A DNA stretch of 64,000 nucleotides from Sequoia sempervirens (Eukaryota > Streptophyta > Pinopsida > Cupressales > Cupressaceae). The translations under genes were made by a program, and so were the position numbers. Under the pieces are notes generated by a model. It made no database searches. It saw only the letters and a program-made list of their open reading frames with translations, and had not been told where the DNA came from. Below are positions 24,446 to 37,010 of this stretch, one piece after another. Positions within the stretch are counted from its first letter, which is position 1, and the number at the start of each line of letters is the position of its first letter. The stretch lies in the NCBI GenBank assembly GCA_007258455.2, contig VDFB02193867.1, positions 530,196,863 through 530,260,862 of the forward strand. The letters run 5' to 3'.

Positions 24446-26181
24446 TGAACACAGGGAAATGTGGTTCTACCTTTTAGAAGATGGAACAATGGGTTTAGGA
24501 CCTATTTCACTCTCAGTTCATTAGGAAACCAAGGTCCCTCAACCAAGTGACTCAATTGAGGGAAGGAATACAACAACAGGGTGGTTTCCTTAGGTTTGAT
24601 TTAAAAGGGGGTTCACCATTAAAATGAAGCCGCCAAGGATAAATACAAACACTCATGCACAAAAACCTAGAAACTTAAAGACATGAAAGCATTAAATCAA
24701 ATTGATAAATAGGAATGAAATAGAAGAGAACTTGGAAGAATGGAGAGGTCAAAACAAGGTTTCCAACCCCAAAAATCTGTTGTTTGAAGCTCACTGGGAC
24801 TAATACGCCAGGCTGGGAGATTTAGTCCTAGTCGAGGGTTTTTAGACAAGATCTAGAATCTCTTTATGACTATTTTGGATCTATAGAAATCTGGAAAAAA
24901 AATTGTATTGGGACTCATACGCCCAGACAGTTGCAAAGTGTCCCAAAAAAGTGAAAGGTGTCCTATGAGTAGAATTTTGAACTAAAACTTTGTGAGTCTC
25001 TGAAGATGGATTAAATAAGAACTTTACCACTGGTTTCATCTAAATAAGTTGGATATATTGCTCTAGATATGAGTTTTCCTGAGCCTTGACAACTTATGAC
25101 AACTTTGTAAGTTTTTGCAATTTTGCAAATCTTGGTACTTTTGAAGGCTTCAAATCCACTTTTCTTCAACCTATAAACCTACAACATACAAAGAGAGGGG
25201 AAAATGTTGTTTTATTAAAGAATGGGGGAATTCCTTGGTCAAACCCCTTTTTGGTAATCAAACCTTAATGAGAAATGAAGCATGAATGAAATGAAACATG
25301 AAACATAAGATGAAACAATAGAACCTTGTTTGAAACCTTGTAGATCTACAAACAATCATGAAGTGGCCTTAATGGATGTAGATATTGATCATGATTCTTG
25401 ATGAAAGGTAATACCTTTGAATACTTGAAAATTGACCTTGAACAATACGTCACAATATTAGCTCAAAACCACATGCATGATGCATCAAGCCTTTCACATG
25501 ATGCTTGAATCTTAAATGTTTCTCCAAATGTTTGATGATTTTCTCTTAAATGATCTTGTAATCACTCTCGATCATAAACTTTTCTATAGGAATGCTTGCA
25601 GAAAACTTCTAGGTGAAACTAGGTGAAATGACCTTGTATTTATACTTGTTTATTCCAAATTTCTTGAAATTACAACACTACAAGCAGACTTCAGATCTAG
25701 GATAATAAAATCCTGCCAAGAATTTGATTTAAATTAGGTCCTAGTTAAAGTGAGACTCATACGCCACCTTGGGCATATGAGTCCCAATGTCTTAAACACA
25801 AGACACAAACTCCAAAAGGTGTCTTATTTAGTGCAATATTGGAAATCAGGTCCCAAGACCTAGGTGGGACCCATAAGCCCAAGGTGGTGTATGAGTCCCA
25901 GATCACTAGATTTGGAACACACAACCTCAAACATTGAATAATTATTTTTCATTTATTAAATGTCAAATTATCCATAGAAAAATGCATTTAATAAGGCTTG
26001 TGGCCATGCAAAATAGGACCAATTAAGGCATAAAGAAGCCAAATTTTAATGAAAAGGGCCCAAAACTTAATTTGAATATGTAAAACATATTACAACACCA
26101 AATTAAGGCATCACTTAGCTCATCTTATTAATTAAATTCCCAAATTAAGTGAGGAAAATGGATACTTTTTCCATCACTATA
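24446..26181 (-). repeat. right (5') LTR of element Y
   Basis: A 1736-bp direct repeat of the left LTR. It begins TGAACACAGGG on the plus strand and ends CCATCACTATA, with one transition in the terminal CTACA. Minus-sense TATAAATA lies near 25635-25645. Inverted repeats are at 24796-24829, 24910-24944, 25752-25785 and 25866-25899. Confidence 0.9.
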
Positions 26182-29100
26182 GAAATTATCAAGGGTGACC
26201 AAATGAACATGGTGATTAGTGTTACAAAGATTATGAAAATGCTCTACCTTCCCCACAACCCCACTATAGACTTTTGTAGTGAAGAAAAACTATGGAAAGT
26301 ATGGAACACCTGTGAATAGAAATTGGAGTTCTTGAATGTAGCTCTCCACATGAACTACACAGAGGTGCCACCCCTTACTATAGCTCTCTCAATATTTATG
26401 ACACAACATATGTAGGACACTTTTTCCATACTAGCATTCATTTTTGGGATAGAATCTGGTATCCAAGTCCATGACTTCTAACTAAGTGTCGCTTTCCACT
26501 TGAAAATGGTTCCTAGAGATAAAGATTATATGTTTGACTTTGTTGACACCATTGTTGACTATGTTCATTACCATATAGAAAAAATTTCAACACAAAATAC
26601 CTTCAAGTATTCTTCTTTTCTCCTACATATGATTCTTTATCAGAATATCAAATTCAGGTCTCCCTTTTTTGCCATTAATTCCTCCAAGATAGATGTATTT
26701 CCTAAAAAATTGATCACCATCTCTACATGGACCCACATCCTATTAGTTATGTCAAACTACCATTAATTTTTTTAAATATTTCATCTGCCCGGTCTTAATT
26801 GACCTCATCCCAAAACCTTTCACCAACTGAATAAAAAATGACCAGTAGGAATGGCTCAAAAGCTCCAAGACTAAGTGTGATTGGTTCTTCAGAACCAACT
26901 ACACATTCATCAAGGCCCATGGCTTCAAGTACATGAGCCATTTTGACTCCCGCACACACTCATGGATAGGCTCTTGGCCTTGGATTTGGTTCACCATATC
27001 AATGCAATATACATCATATAGTGCAGGTCACAAGAAGAGGGCCATGTATGATGTCCCCTTTTCAAGAGGAGGAACTACAGCTAATAAAAGAGGATAGGGT
27101 CATCTACTTATGTTCAAATTAGTGAAGCTTGGCCTAGACCTAATAAATGATCAATTGAGTTATGACCCATATGTTTGCATGGACACTTTGAAGATTGGTA
27201 CCTCTTTCATTCATGAACCTTGACCTTGCTTCGAGGAGAAGAAGTCAAAAGATGAAGACCCATAATTTTTTGTTGATTTATCAACATTCTTCTCAAACAC
27301 TCACTAACCATGGGAGTCCTTCTATAGGCTAGTGTGAGATTTTGATCCCACAAAGAAGATGACAAAAAAATTTATGACAAAACTTCAAGCCCAAGGCTAG
27401 ACTAGTGGAGAAATGGAGGCCTTTTGGAAGTATAGGTAAGAAATCGGCCAAACAGAGGCTAGTGTTGACACGATTAACACTGATGAGAAATTTGAAGGAA
27501 TATAGAATGGGTATCACAAGGAGGGAATCAAGTTGAAGAAGAGGATTCAACCAAGAAGAAGAAGAGACCCCCTCCAACAAGGAGGAGAGCTAAAAATTTG
27601 GAAACCTCCAATAGGGCCTCCTCCCCAATAGCAACAACAAGCTGCTCAAGCACAACAAAGAGTTAGTTCCATCCATCCCAATGCTAAGGCACAATTCCCC
27701 AACTCCCCCTCTAAGCCCTAGCTGAAAAAGTGGAAAACAATTGAGAAGGGAGGAGAAGGAGAAATTAAAAATGAAACTGATGATATACCACCCCTCATGT
27801 TTATGTTGTCACATGGTGTAGATGAAGCCTTGAAGCATAAATACACTTCAGGGGTGACCATTGGTGAGAAAATAGCCTATGAACGTGGTGATCTATGCTC
27901 ACAAGGACAAGGGATTTGGGTGCTATCCCAACTGACCTATAGAAATCCCATCATCAAGTCAGGCCTCAGAGCCAATGAAGCAACCACAGGATTCATAGGA
28001 GTGGGGGAGATATTTTATTTTATTATAGCTTCAAAACCCCTAGTTCAAGCACCACCTCCTATTCTAATGTTTCCCCCTACCACAACATAGCTACCTCTCA
28101 TAGTTACATAGATAACCCTAATCTTCGTACATGAGGTATGTCTCTCTCCCCCTTCACTCTCTCCTGCATCTTCTTTCTATACTCCTTCAATTCCTCTAAC
28201 CATCCCTGTCACGATCACCACCCTAGCATCCACCATGATTGCACCACTTTCCACCCCTCCACCTTCATCCACCATTCAACTATCCAATATGGTGCAATAT
28301 CCATCAACCCCTCTTCATGGGATCCTATCCTTTTTTCCATCCATAATGCTCACTCGCCCACTCATTCCTGAAGGAATAGCATATGCTACTTCACAACATT
28401 AGATCACCATTCCTTTCAAGTTACCACAAAGATTCCCCTTCACAAGGGATATTATTCAATCTCAAGAACAATTCCATCAGTAGTGGGAGACTATAAATAA
28501 AGCCTGAGAGGATCAAATAAAGAAAATAAAAACAAAAGCAACCCAGCTCTCAATGGTGCCACATATGCAAAAAAAATTCAAACACACACAACAAGCTCTG
28601 TTGGTCACCCATAAGACACCCACGATGATCAAGCCTCAAGGTAAAATGTTACTTGGGATTACTTAACCAATGTTGTTGGTCTAAATCTTATCCAGGCAAG
28701 GCCAGTTAACAAGGTAGAACTCATAAAGGAAATGCAAAAGACTGTCATGGTAGACTACATCAAGTCTAGTCATAAACTAGAGAAGAAGGATCATGAGACC
28801 ATGAAAATGAAAGCCACAATCGACTGCCACAAAGTAAAATCTAGGGCTAGAGACACAGACCTCAAAAGAATGAGAGTTGATTTATGGAGCTGCATCACTG
28901 TCGAAAGCTTTCAAGTAGAATTTAACCAAAGGACCCAACTACAAATACAAGTATTTGAATTGAAGGTCGAGTTGGAGGGCTTGAAGAAAGAAAAGGAAGC
29001 CATAAAAAAGTAAGCTATGGAAAAATGAAGTTCAGAGCTAGTGCAAGCCCAAAAGATCCTTTTGAACTTTGTGAGCACACAACAAGAAATGTAAAGAAAA

Positions 29101-29900
29101 TAACAGCAAGATTCCTAGGCTAGGGACTATGAGATTCAATATCTAAAGCAATACCTTGCTAACCACTCTCAAACTACAAGCATTCTCCCAATGTTCCAAA
29201 AAATTAATGTATTGTATTGGGAAAGGATCAAAAACATGGCTTCACACTTGAAGCCATCACTTAGATTCATCACTAACAACAAATGAGTGCTTAAGTGAGC
29301 ACATTTGTGGAGCAGACCCTCACCTTCATCTCCCTCAAGGTCCAAGATTCACAACTTCTAGTGGAGAAGTTATATAGCATAATGGGTGAAGTTCTCCAGG
29401 AAGCAAGGGTTTCTGATCAAAGGCATGCGACTAGCAAAGTTAATGAATTCCTGAGCTGCAACAAGGAAATGACAAAATGTAAGGTATATATGGATGTCTT
29501 CGAGTGAGTGGTTCAAGAAAGGAAGGGAACATTGAACAGTTGATCTGATTAGGATTCCCCTTCCCATTCCCCCTCACAACATAGTCCTCTTCAAGGAATA
29601 AATCAAAGGGCTACTAATCACAAAGTAGAATGACCAAGGTGTCTTTACAAGCCTAAGTTAAGCACCAAGTGTCTCTAAAGTGGAAGTTATTTTGCAACCC
29701 CTCATGAAACTCAAGTTCCAAGTGAGGGAATTTGTACAAAGCTTAAGAAGTGTATCATTTAAGGATATTATATATTTGGATATATTTTTCGATGCCCTAA
29801 AGAAGAAAGATCAGTCATCTAAGGAGGAATGGATTCCTCTAAAGGCTACCCTCCAAAATTTGTAAGTATTATGAGCCTACCCCTATTTGTAGCTTCACTT
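26182..29900 (+). pseudogene. decayed long reading frame, part 2 (3' of the Y insertion)
   Basis: Continues the frame of 5360-5649 across the Y insertion. About 1,000 codons read as protein with scattered single stops, many being TAG or TGA where CAG, CAA or CGA would fit. Open pieces include 26500-26766 (VPRDKDYMFDFVDTIVDYVH), 27797-28090 (GVDEALKHKYTSGVTIGEKI), a Pro/Ser/Thr-rich segment near 28140-28370, and a long heptad-like coiled-coil region at 28732-29013 (VFELKVELEGLKKEKEAIKK) extending to about 29300. No catalytic domain is recognised. Candidates are an accessory ORF of a giant retroelement or a dead host gene. Confidence 0.55.
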
Positions 29901-32098
29901 CTTTTGTGAAAATTAGATATTTTGGGTTTTTCATCACCTACTATGAGCAATGCTCGAATATATTTAAAGATAGCATCAAGGTGCCATGCGATGGCTCCAA
30001 TTTTTTCGGCTCATTAAAAGTGGGTGGATTCAAAAGAATGGGCACTAGCCTTCACACGGCATCACCACACTCTTCAAAGAGTGAAAGGATCCCTTGTGTG
30101 GGAAAAGGATGTGTCATTTCTCAAGATTCCACAAAAAATATAAGTGGGGCATGCATCGACATCAGGAGATCATTGAGCGTTAAGGTAGTTCCATGCCCAG
30201 ATCCATAGATTGTATATGCATGTGCACTTAAACATTTCCAAGATCTGATTATGTTATTGCGACTTCATTATGGAAGTGATTGGGAGACTCCAAGTGTCAT
30301 GAAGGCTCCAGGTGTCATGTTTTCTTATCCTAGAGAGTCCCAACCATGCAGAGCAGTGGTGCCTATACACTCAGGGGTGTTATCTTTGTTAATGTCTCTC
30401 TCTCTAGGCAAGAAATTTTTTAACTATTTTTAAAAGAGAATGGTATTAAAAAAAAATTAGTTTGGAATAGAGATAACAAGAAACTTTTTTTTCATTTTCA
30501 AATACCTTATTAGGTTCCCCTCACAAGAAGGATTGAATATTTTGTACTATGCACTTGAGCCTTTATAATTTTTTCTCCACCCAACAATGAAGAGGACATG
30601 GTGTTCTATGTCAAACTATGTGAAATTGATAGTTGTCTATTTTATTTTTTCTTTGCTTATAGTATAATCTTTTGATAATATTGTGGACCTTAAATCATGC
30701 ATCTACTCTTTTAAATTTTCTACAATGCTTTAAAGGTTTTAATCTATATTATGTAGGTTAGGAGTGAATCCATCAAGTAATTTTGGCACATCACCTTAGT
30801 TTCTCTTTTATTTTTTCTTACCTTTCCTTCTCCCCTTTTTCCTCCTAAAACACTCAAAGAGTTAGCTTCTAAAACCTCAGAGGTTGCTTCATAGACAGAC
30901 AATTAAATCCTACATCTATGAAGCTTCCCATAGGACATTTCTTGCTTAGAGTGAAAGTTTTAAGCATCAACATTCTCAAATTTCTAAAAAAAATTATTCT
31001 ACAAAGATTCTCTAAAGACATAACTTGGTTTAGAGTGTGCAAAAATGTTATAGAGGATAGATTATTATAGAGATGGGTTAGAGTCTAAAATTTTAGCATT
31101 GTGTAAAGATATCAATGACAAAATATTGAGGTCTACAAAAATATTTTAAAGTTTGAAAGTTTGGAGTCTGTAACATTCCAGAGCTTTAGAAATCAATAAG
31201 AATTAAATTTTTGAGAAACTTGCAAGTGGGAGGTCTCATATGTTTTAAACCTAGTGATGTAGCAAAAAATGGTGTGTGTATCCATTTAGAGTTCAAAATT
31301 TAAAAATTTGGAGCTCATAGATTGCATAGTAGGTAAAGATATTTCCCATTGGTTAAAACAATGAGAAACTAGGTAAAAAATGACACTTCTTGCAAAGAAA
31401 AATTGACAATCACTACCATACAATGCCTCCAAACATTGGATAAAAGAGAGAACCAAAAATACCTATAAAAGAATCAAGTTCTTGTAGATAGTACAACTAT
31501 ATGACTACAATTATTTGTATGGATTCCATTGGAGCCTCATCGAATTAAACCAAAAATATATCTTAAACATATACTACCTTATATAAAAATGTAGTTCTTG
31601 AGCCATTTTAGTATAATTGCAAGGTCAATTTTTCTCCAAGATGCACTATATGAAAGTAGCTACCCAAAACCTTTGTAGGTTAAAATTTATTTAGAACAAT
31701 ATTTACAATCTTGCTTTGATACTATATTGAAGCAACTAGGATTAAGTTGCTAGATCAAAATATTCCACAAACAAGAATTTGCATAAATAGTATTATTATA
31801 CAAGTGCTAATGAAATATATAAATAAACCTTGTATATGAATACAAGGATGAGGAGATGATAAAGTAGGACTAAAAGTTTGACCACTCTTTTAAATGTGTC
31901 ACATGTGGGTACACATGGGATAAGTGTGAGAACATGTATATATTTTAGATGAGGTGAGACAAAAGGTAACAAGTTTCTCTAAGTGAATTTAAGAGTAGTG
32001 TTAATAGGACCAACTAGGTAGAATAATAACTAGTTATGTAATAAAGAATTTCACACTAACATAGATAAATTGTCTGTCTATGAAGCAACCTCCGATTA
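29901..32098. other. AT-rich stretch without supported genes
   Basis: Short frames at 29906-30208 and 30251-30433 have no recognisable content. From 30440 on the DNA is strongly AT-rich. The inverted repeat listed separately lies here. The phrase AGGACCAACTAGGTAGRATA at about 32008 recurs at about 48582. Confidence 0.5.
30880..32092. repeat. perfect 25-bp inverted repeat bounding about 1.2 kb
   Basis: 30880-30904 (GAGGTTGCTTCATAGACAGA and five more bases) is the exact reverse complement of 32068-32092. The layout suggests the ends of a small inverted-repeat element of 1213 bp. No target duplication is apparent at these boundaries and no gene lies inside, so a structural inverted repeat is also possible. 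Confidence 0.5.
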
Positions 32099-32985
32099 TG
32101 TCTGTATTGAATAAATTCCATTAATTGATTTAATGCCCCGACATAATCTAAGTCCTAAAATTTTAGGTCAAGACCCATTCGCCCATGGGCGAATGGGTAC
32201 CCTTTAAGTTCCTAAACTCAAACTAAAATATTTGTTTGGTAGCATTTCAAGGTCCTAAGTTCAAAATTTGAAGTGTTAGCTTTTGGGATTTATTAAATAG
32301 GAAATTAAAAAGGAATCCTATGAAACTAAGTCTTTCAATCATTTTTCACTAGACAAGAGAGGGATTCACATGAGATTACAAGGATTTACAATCAAGAGAA
32401 AGGAGATACCAGTCAAGCATTCAAAGTTGAAGTCTTGGAGCAATATTTTATTTATCTTTGCAGGTCTTCAAGAACATTTTTCCAACAAGATCAAGCATTG
32501 TCAAAGATTGATGATAGATGCCAATGGAGGATCATGATGGATTCTAGGTTTTGGGAGATGCACCAAACCTAATGAATTTTTTCCTAAGTGGTTCCATCTT
32601 CTATTATCATTTTACTTTGTGCCTAAAGGAAGGTATTCTCATATTTGTGATCTATTAGAGTGATTTGACATCTCCCAAAGTAGGTCTTCATCATTATTCA
32701 TGTTTCATTTAGGGATCTTATTCTAACACACTTGAATAAGGTTTCTTTGCATTTTAGCTCTTAAAAGATGTTAGAAACACTTAATATTAGGGCTTGCACA
32801 CACTTTCATGTTTCAGATCTATAATTTTCATCAAGGTTTAATTACCAAACTTGAGGTTTGACCAAGGAAAACCCCTATCCACCCCAAAACAATAATTTTG
32901 TTTTGCAGATTTATCAAGGTAAGTGCAAGAAGTTGAGTCCACAAAATATGGAAGTTTTCTCCTTAGCCAAAAAATGAAATCGGCA
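32099..32985 (+). repeat. 5' half of a diverged LTR (family Z)
   Basis: Resembles the X-family LTR in plus orientation: GGTTTAATTACCAA, GGTTTGACCAAGGAAA and TTTGCAGATTTA at 32835-32920 match 7268-7366 in order and spacing. It begins with a perfect 26-bp palindrome at 32173-32198. The matching downstream part appears at 47880-48436, so the LTR is probably split by the intervening DNA. Confidence 0.55.
32173..32198. repeat. perfect 26-bp palindrome
   Basis: Each half is ACCCATTCGCCCA with its exact reverse complement, with no loop. It occupies the position and has the wording (ACCCATTCGCCC / GAATGGGT) of the inverted-repeat family found throughout LTRs X and Y. A decayed relative is at 48049-48079. 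Confidence 0.9.
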
Positions 32986-32993
32986 TTGAAAAA

Positions 32994-33235
32994 ATGGGAT
33001 CCTGATTTTCATAAACGGGATCCCAATTTTTAAAAATTGGGATCCTATTTAGCTTCAAGATCCCGAGCCTAAATTCCAAATGGGATCCCACTTTTTAAAA
33101 ATTGGGATCCCATTTGTTAAAGGGTCCCAAACCGATGGATGTGACACGGGATCCTGATTATTACAAAATGGGATCCCGATTTGAAAAAATTGGGATCCCA
33201 TTTTCTAATAATCAAGATCCCATTTTAAGATGGTA
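32994..33235. repeat. GGGATCC palindrome cluster, left
   Basis: Eight GGGATCC sites in about 200 bp, plus near variants, arranged as alternating inverted units. The recurring module is GGGATCCTGATT, then about 10 bases, then AACGGGATCCC. The same module recurs at 46792-47045. Together they look like terminal or subterminal repeats bracketing the 33.2-46.8 kb region. Confidence 0.75.
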
Positions 33236-34659
33236 TTTAGTTTTTAAATAACAAACAAAACTCATTTCGTTCTACAAAGGATCTTGAATTGGCAAGGGCG
33301 ACAGTGACAATGTAACAACCTCCAGGTGCGCCTCCACCCCCAATTTTTTTGCTTTTTTTCATTTTTTATTAAAAATTTTAATACAAGAATAGATTTTAGC
33401 ATGTTTTTTCCAATTTATTTAGTGTTTTAAGCATTTTCTTTCGTGTAATAGTAGAAATGATGATTTGTAGAAATAGATGAAAAAATACAATGAAACCTGA
33501 AGATATCAAATAGAAAGGAAAAAATCAACCTTAAATTGTATTTTAAAAACAATATTTATCTTTTGAAACCTAAATTGTTCAATTAAACCAAAAAAAATTG
33601 CATTTGAAAACACTAATTGAAAGGAAACAAAAAAAATTGTATTTCAAAACACTAAATTGAAATGAAATTAAAAAATGCATTTGAAAACCCTAATCAAGAT
33701 TTGTGAAACCCTAAATTCAAATAAAACAAAAAAATTTGGATTTGAAAATCCTAGTTTGAAATGAAACAAAAAAATTGCATTAAAAACCCTAATTGCTTAG
33801 ATTGAAACCCTAAATTGAATTGAAACAAAAAAAAATTCTAAAACCCTAAATTAAAATCAAACAAATCATTTTGCATTTGAAAATATTGATTTTGAGCTCA
33901 AGAATATTTGATAATGGAAAAAATTCATTTGCATTGCTTAAATGTTTTAAATTTCATTTGCATTGTATGGAGAAAACAATATGTTAAATTTTACTTTCAA
34001 TGTTAAATTATAAATAGATTAGAAAACAATATGTTAAAGAATAGTTGTACAATTCATAAATTTAATCAATGTTTGTTTGCAAATTTAGTTAGCAAATTCC
34101 TAAATCCTTGTACAATCCATTTCCAATTGTCACTTAATTAGATAATATTTGCATTCATTTCTATTTTATTTTTTGATCTCTCTTAGTCATGCCTTATTTC
34201 CATTTCTTGTTTTCATGTGTTGTCTCTTGTCTTTCAATAATCTTAACCCTCATTCTAGTCAATTAGTTGTTAATTAGGCTTCTAGTTTAGACTAAAATCT
34301 CAATTTGCACTAGTTACCTAGACACTAAAAGAATATAAATATTTTTCTTTTCTTTCTTTTAGGTTCTTTCAATTCCAAACAATCCAAAATAAAATACTTG
34401 ATTCAACATTAACTAATTTATATTATACATTTTATATCATAAAATTCATTTAAGTGGGAAATATTAATGAAAAAAGTGTTAAATAAAATAACCTTATATT
34501 CAATTAAAAAATATCTAGTTAAAATATACATCAAACTCAATCTTAATAATACATAATTATGTGTTTCTATTACGGAAATAGTCAATCTATTCATAAAATC
34601 AAAAATATTCATAAACTAGTCCCTAACTTGCAAGTCCATTACTCCAAGGGCCACCCAAA
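33236..34659. other. AT-rich region with degenerate repeats
   Basis: 33530-33890 is a degenerate array of roughly 50-bp units with the phrase AACCCTAAATTGAAATGAAA. The rest is AT-rich with no supported gene. Confidence 0.5.
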
Positions 34660-36420
34660 CTTCACCCTAAGTTCCCTAAACCCTAAACCCTGAACTCTAA
34701 AATCTAAACCCTTAACACTAAAGCATTAATTTTGTCCTAGGACCTTAAAATGAAATTTGGTTTCCTTAGGAAACTCCACCAAATTTTATTCCCTTAAGCC
34801 ATGTCATTTTGTCATAGGACCTTACTACATAGATCCCCTTAAGCCATCCTATTACCCTAAACCCTAAACTCTAAACTCTAAACCCTAAACCCTAAATCAT
34901 CATTTTTTCCTAGGCCTTAATGAAATTTGGTTGCCTTGGGCAACTTCACAAAATTTTATTCACTTGAGCCATGTAATTTTGTCCTAGGACCTCACTAGAA
35001 ATAGATCCCCTTAAGCCATCCTATCACCCTAAACCTTAAATCAATGTCTTAAGGGGTCCTAATATGAATTTCTTAAGGGGGTCAAAAAAGTTCTCAAAAT
35101 TTGGTGAAGTTTCCCAAGGTAACCAAATTTAACAATAATAAGATCATGCAAGATTATAATATGAAAGAGATTTCCTGATCTAGTTGGTTAGTCAAAACAA
35201 GAGCTATCTGAATCACCTATTCCACAAGAAAATTTTGTTCACTAACTTGCAAGTCCATTATTCCAAGGGCCACCAAAACTTCACCCTAAGTTCCCTAAAC
35301 CCTAAACACTAAAGCATTCATTTTGTCCTAGGACCTTAAAATGAAATTTGGTTGCCTTAGGTAACTCCAACAAATTTTATTCCCTTAAGCCATGTCATTT
35401 TTTCCTAGGACCTTACTACATTGATCCCCTTAAGCCATTCTATTACCATAAACCCTAAACTCTAAACTCTAAACCCTAAACCTTAAAGCCATCATTTTTT
35501 CCTAGGCCCTTAATGAAATTTGGTTGCCTTGGGAAACTTCGCCAAATTTTATTCATTTGAGCCATGTCATTTTGTCCTAGGACCTCACTATACATAGATC
35601 CCCTTAAGCCATCCTATCACCCTAAACCATAAATCATGTCTTAAGGGGTCCTAATATGACATTTCTTAAGGGGATCAAATAAGCTCTCAAAATTTGGTGA
35701 AGTTTCCCAAGGCAACCAAATTTAACAATAATAAGATCATGCAAGATTATAATATGAATGAGATAAATCATGATCTAGGTTGATCGATTTACAATTTAGG
35801 GTGATAGGATGGCTTAAGGGGATCTATGTCTAGTAAGGTCCTAGGACAAAATGACATGGATCAAGTAAATAAAATTTGGTGAAGTTGCCTAGGACCTTAA
35901 TGAAATTTGGTTGCCTTGGGCATCTTCACCAAATTTTATTCACTTAATCCATGTCATTTTGTACTAGGACCTTACTACATAGATCCCCTTAAGCCATAAT
36001 TTAGGATTTCTTAAGGGGTCTTAATATGACATTTCTTAAGGGGATCAAATAAGTTCTCAAAATTTGGTGAAGTTGCCCAAGGAAACCAAAATTAACAATA
36101 ATAAGATCATGTAATATTATAATATGAATGAGATTTCATGATCTAGGTTGATCAAATTATGGTTTAGGGTGATAGGATGGCTTAAGGGGATCTATGTCTA
36201 GTAAGGTCCTAGGACAAAATGCCATGGATCAAGTGAATAAAATTTGGTAAAGTTGCCTCAGACCTTAATGAAATTTTGTTGCCTTGGGCATCTTCACCAA
36301 ATTTTATTCACTTAAAATCCATGTCATTTTGTACTAGGACCTTACTACATAGATACCCTTAAGCCATCCTATTACCCTAAAACCTAAATCCTAAACTCTA
36401 AACTGAAAACCCTATAGCAT
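34660..36420. repeat. complex direct and inverted repeat with telomere-like AAACCCT tracts
   Basis: A block containing CCTTAAGCCATCCTAT, CCAAATTTTATTC and TGTCCTAGGACCT recurs several times directly (34740, 34930, 35340, 35530, 35920, 36290) and in inverted orientation (35790-35890, 36160-36250). Interstitial AAACCCTAAACCCTAAA runs lie near 34676, 34857, 35292, 35455 and 36375. The inverted copies carry CTTAAGGGGATC, found again at 40680-41390 and 43195-43290. Confidence 0.75.
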
Positions 36421-36599
36421 TCATAAATTGTCCTATATTAATAGTTAATTGTTTTTTTCATTCAAGTAGCATGCCTTAGACATAAATGAGGCTTACATAT
36501 TTTATCATTTGTATTCAATTAGGCCATTTATATTGAATGGTTTAAGGGTATTTCCTAAACATGTATCTTACATTTTGAAATTACAAATCTAATGCAGGT

Positions 36600-37010
36600 T
36601 CACTTATATCTTAGAGATCACATGCATCGATTCAATAATATTCGTAATCCACCTCCATGCCATCCATCTCCACCACCTTCACCTCCACCTCCACCCACTC
36701 CACCTCATAACCCCCCACCTCCAACACCTGAAATTGATGGTGCTCGCTTGCAAGCATGAATCAATGCCAATGTTAAAACCATCCAAGATCAAATCAACAT
36801 TATTCAAAATGAAGAATGTATCGCACCACCGTGAGGATGTTTGCATCTAGGATACAAACCATTGTTGATGCTATTAGGGCTATGGATGGGATCTTAGATG
36901 AGAATCGACAATGGCTAGAGGAGAGGAAAACTTTTGATTCTAAAAAGGAAAACACAAAGAAATAAAGAGATGCAGTGGAGAGCCACAACAGTTTATAAAT
37001 TAACACAATG
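36600..37010 (+). pseudogene. upstream duplicate of the first exon of the + strand gene
   Basis: Reads HMHRFNNIRNPP, a proline-rich run, then GARLQA, a stop, INANVKTIQDQINIIQNE. This parallels 37616-37830 (MDQFNISDI, proline run, EARL, stop, ARINDQVASIQN) in order and spacing, so it is a decayed paralogous first exon about 1 kb upstream. Stops and a shift follow. Confidence 0.55.

Larger units (their letters stand above)
5650..26181 (-). mobile_element. LTR element Y, minus strand, non-autonomous gypsy type
   Basis: Two direct-repeat LTRs (5650-8819 and 24446-26181), a purine tract beside the left LTR, a primer-binding site beside the right LTR, and a protease between them define a minus-strand element. 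With nested element X and the solo LTR removed, it is about 10 kb with LTRs of about 1.72 and 1.74 kb. In element order the inside holds leader, acidic ORF, second ORF, retropepsin, post-protease tail and a long non-coding stretch. No reverse transcriptase, RNase H or integrase was found. The flanking 5-mers are GGCAT (5645-5649) and GAAAT (26182-26186), 3 of 5 matching, as expected of an old duplication. The interrupted reading frame supports both ends. Confidence 0.8.
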
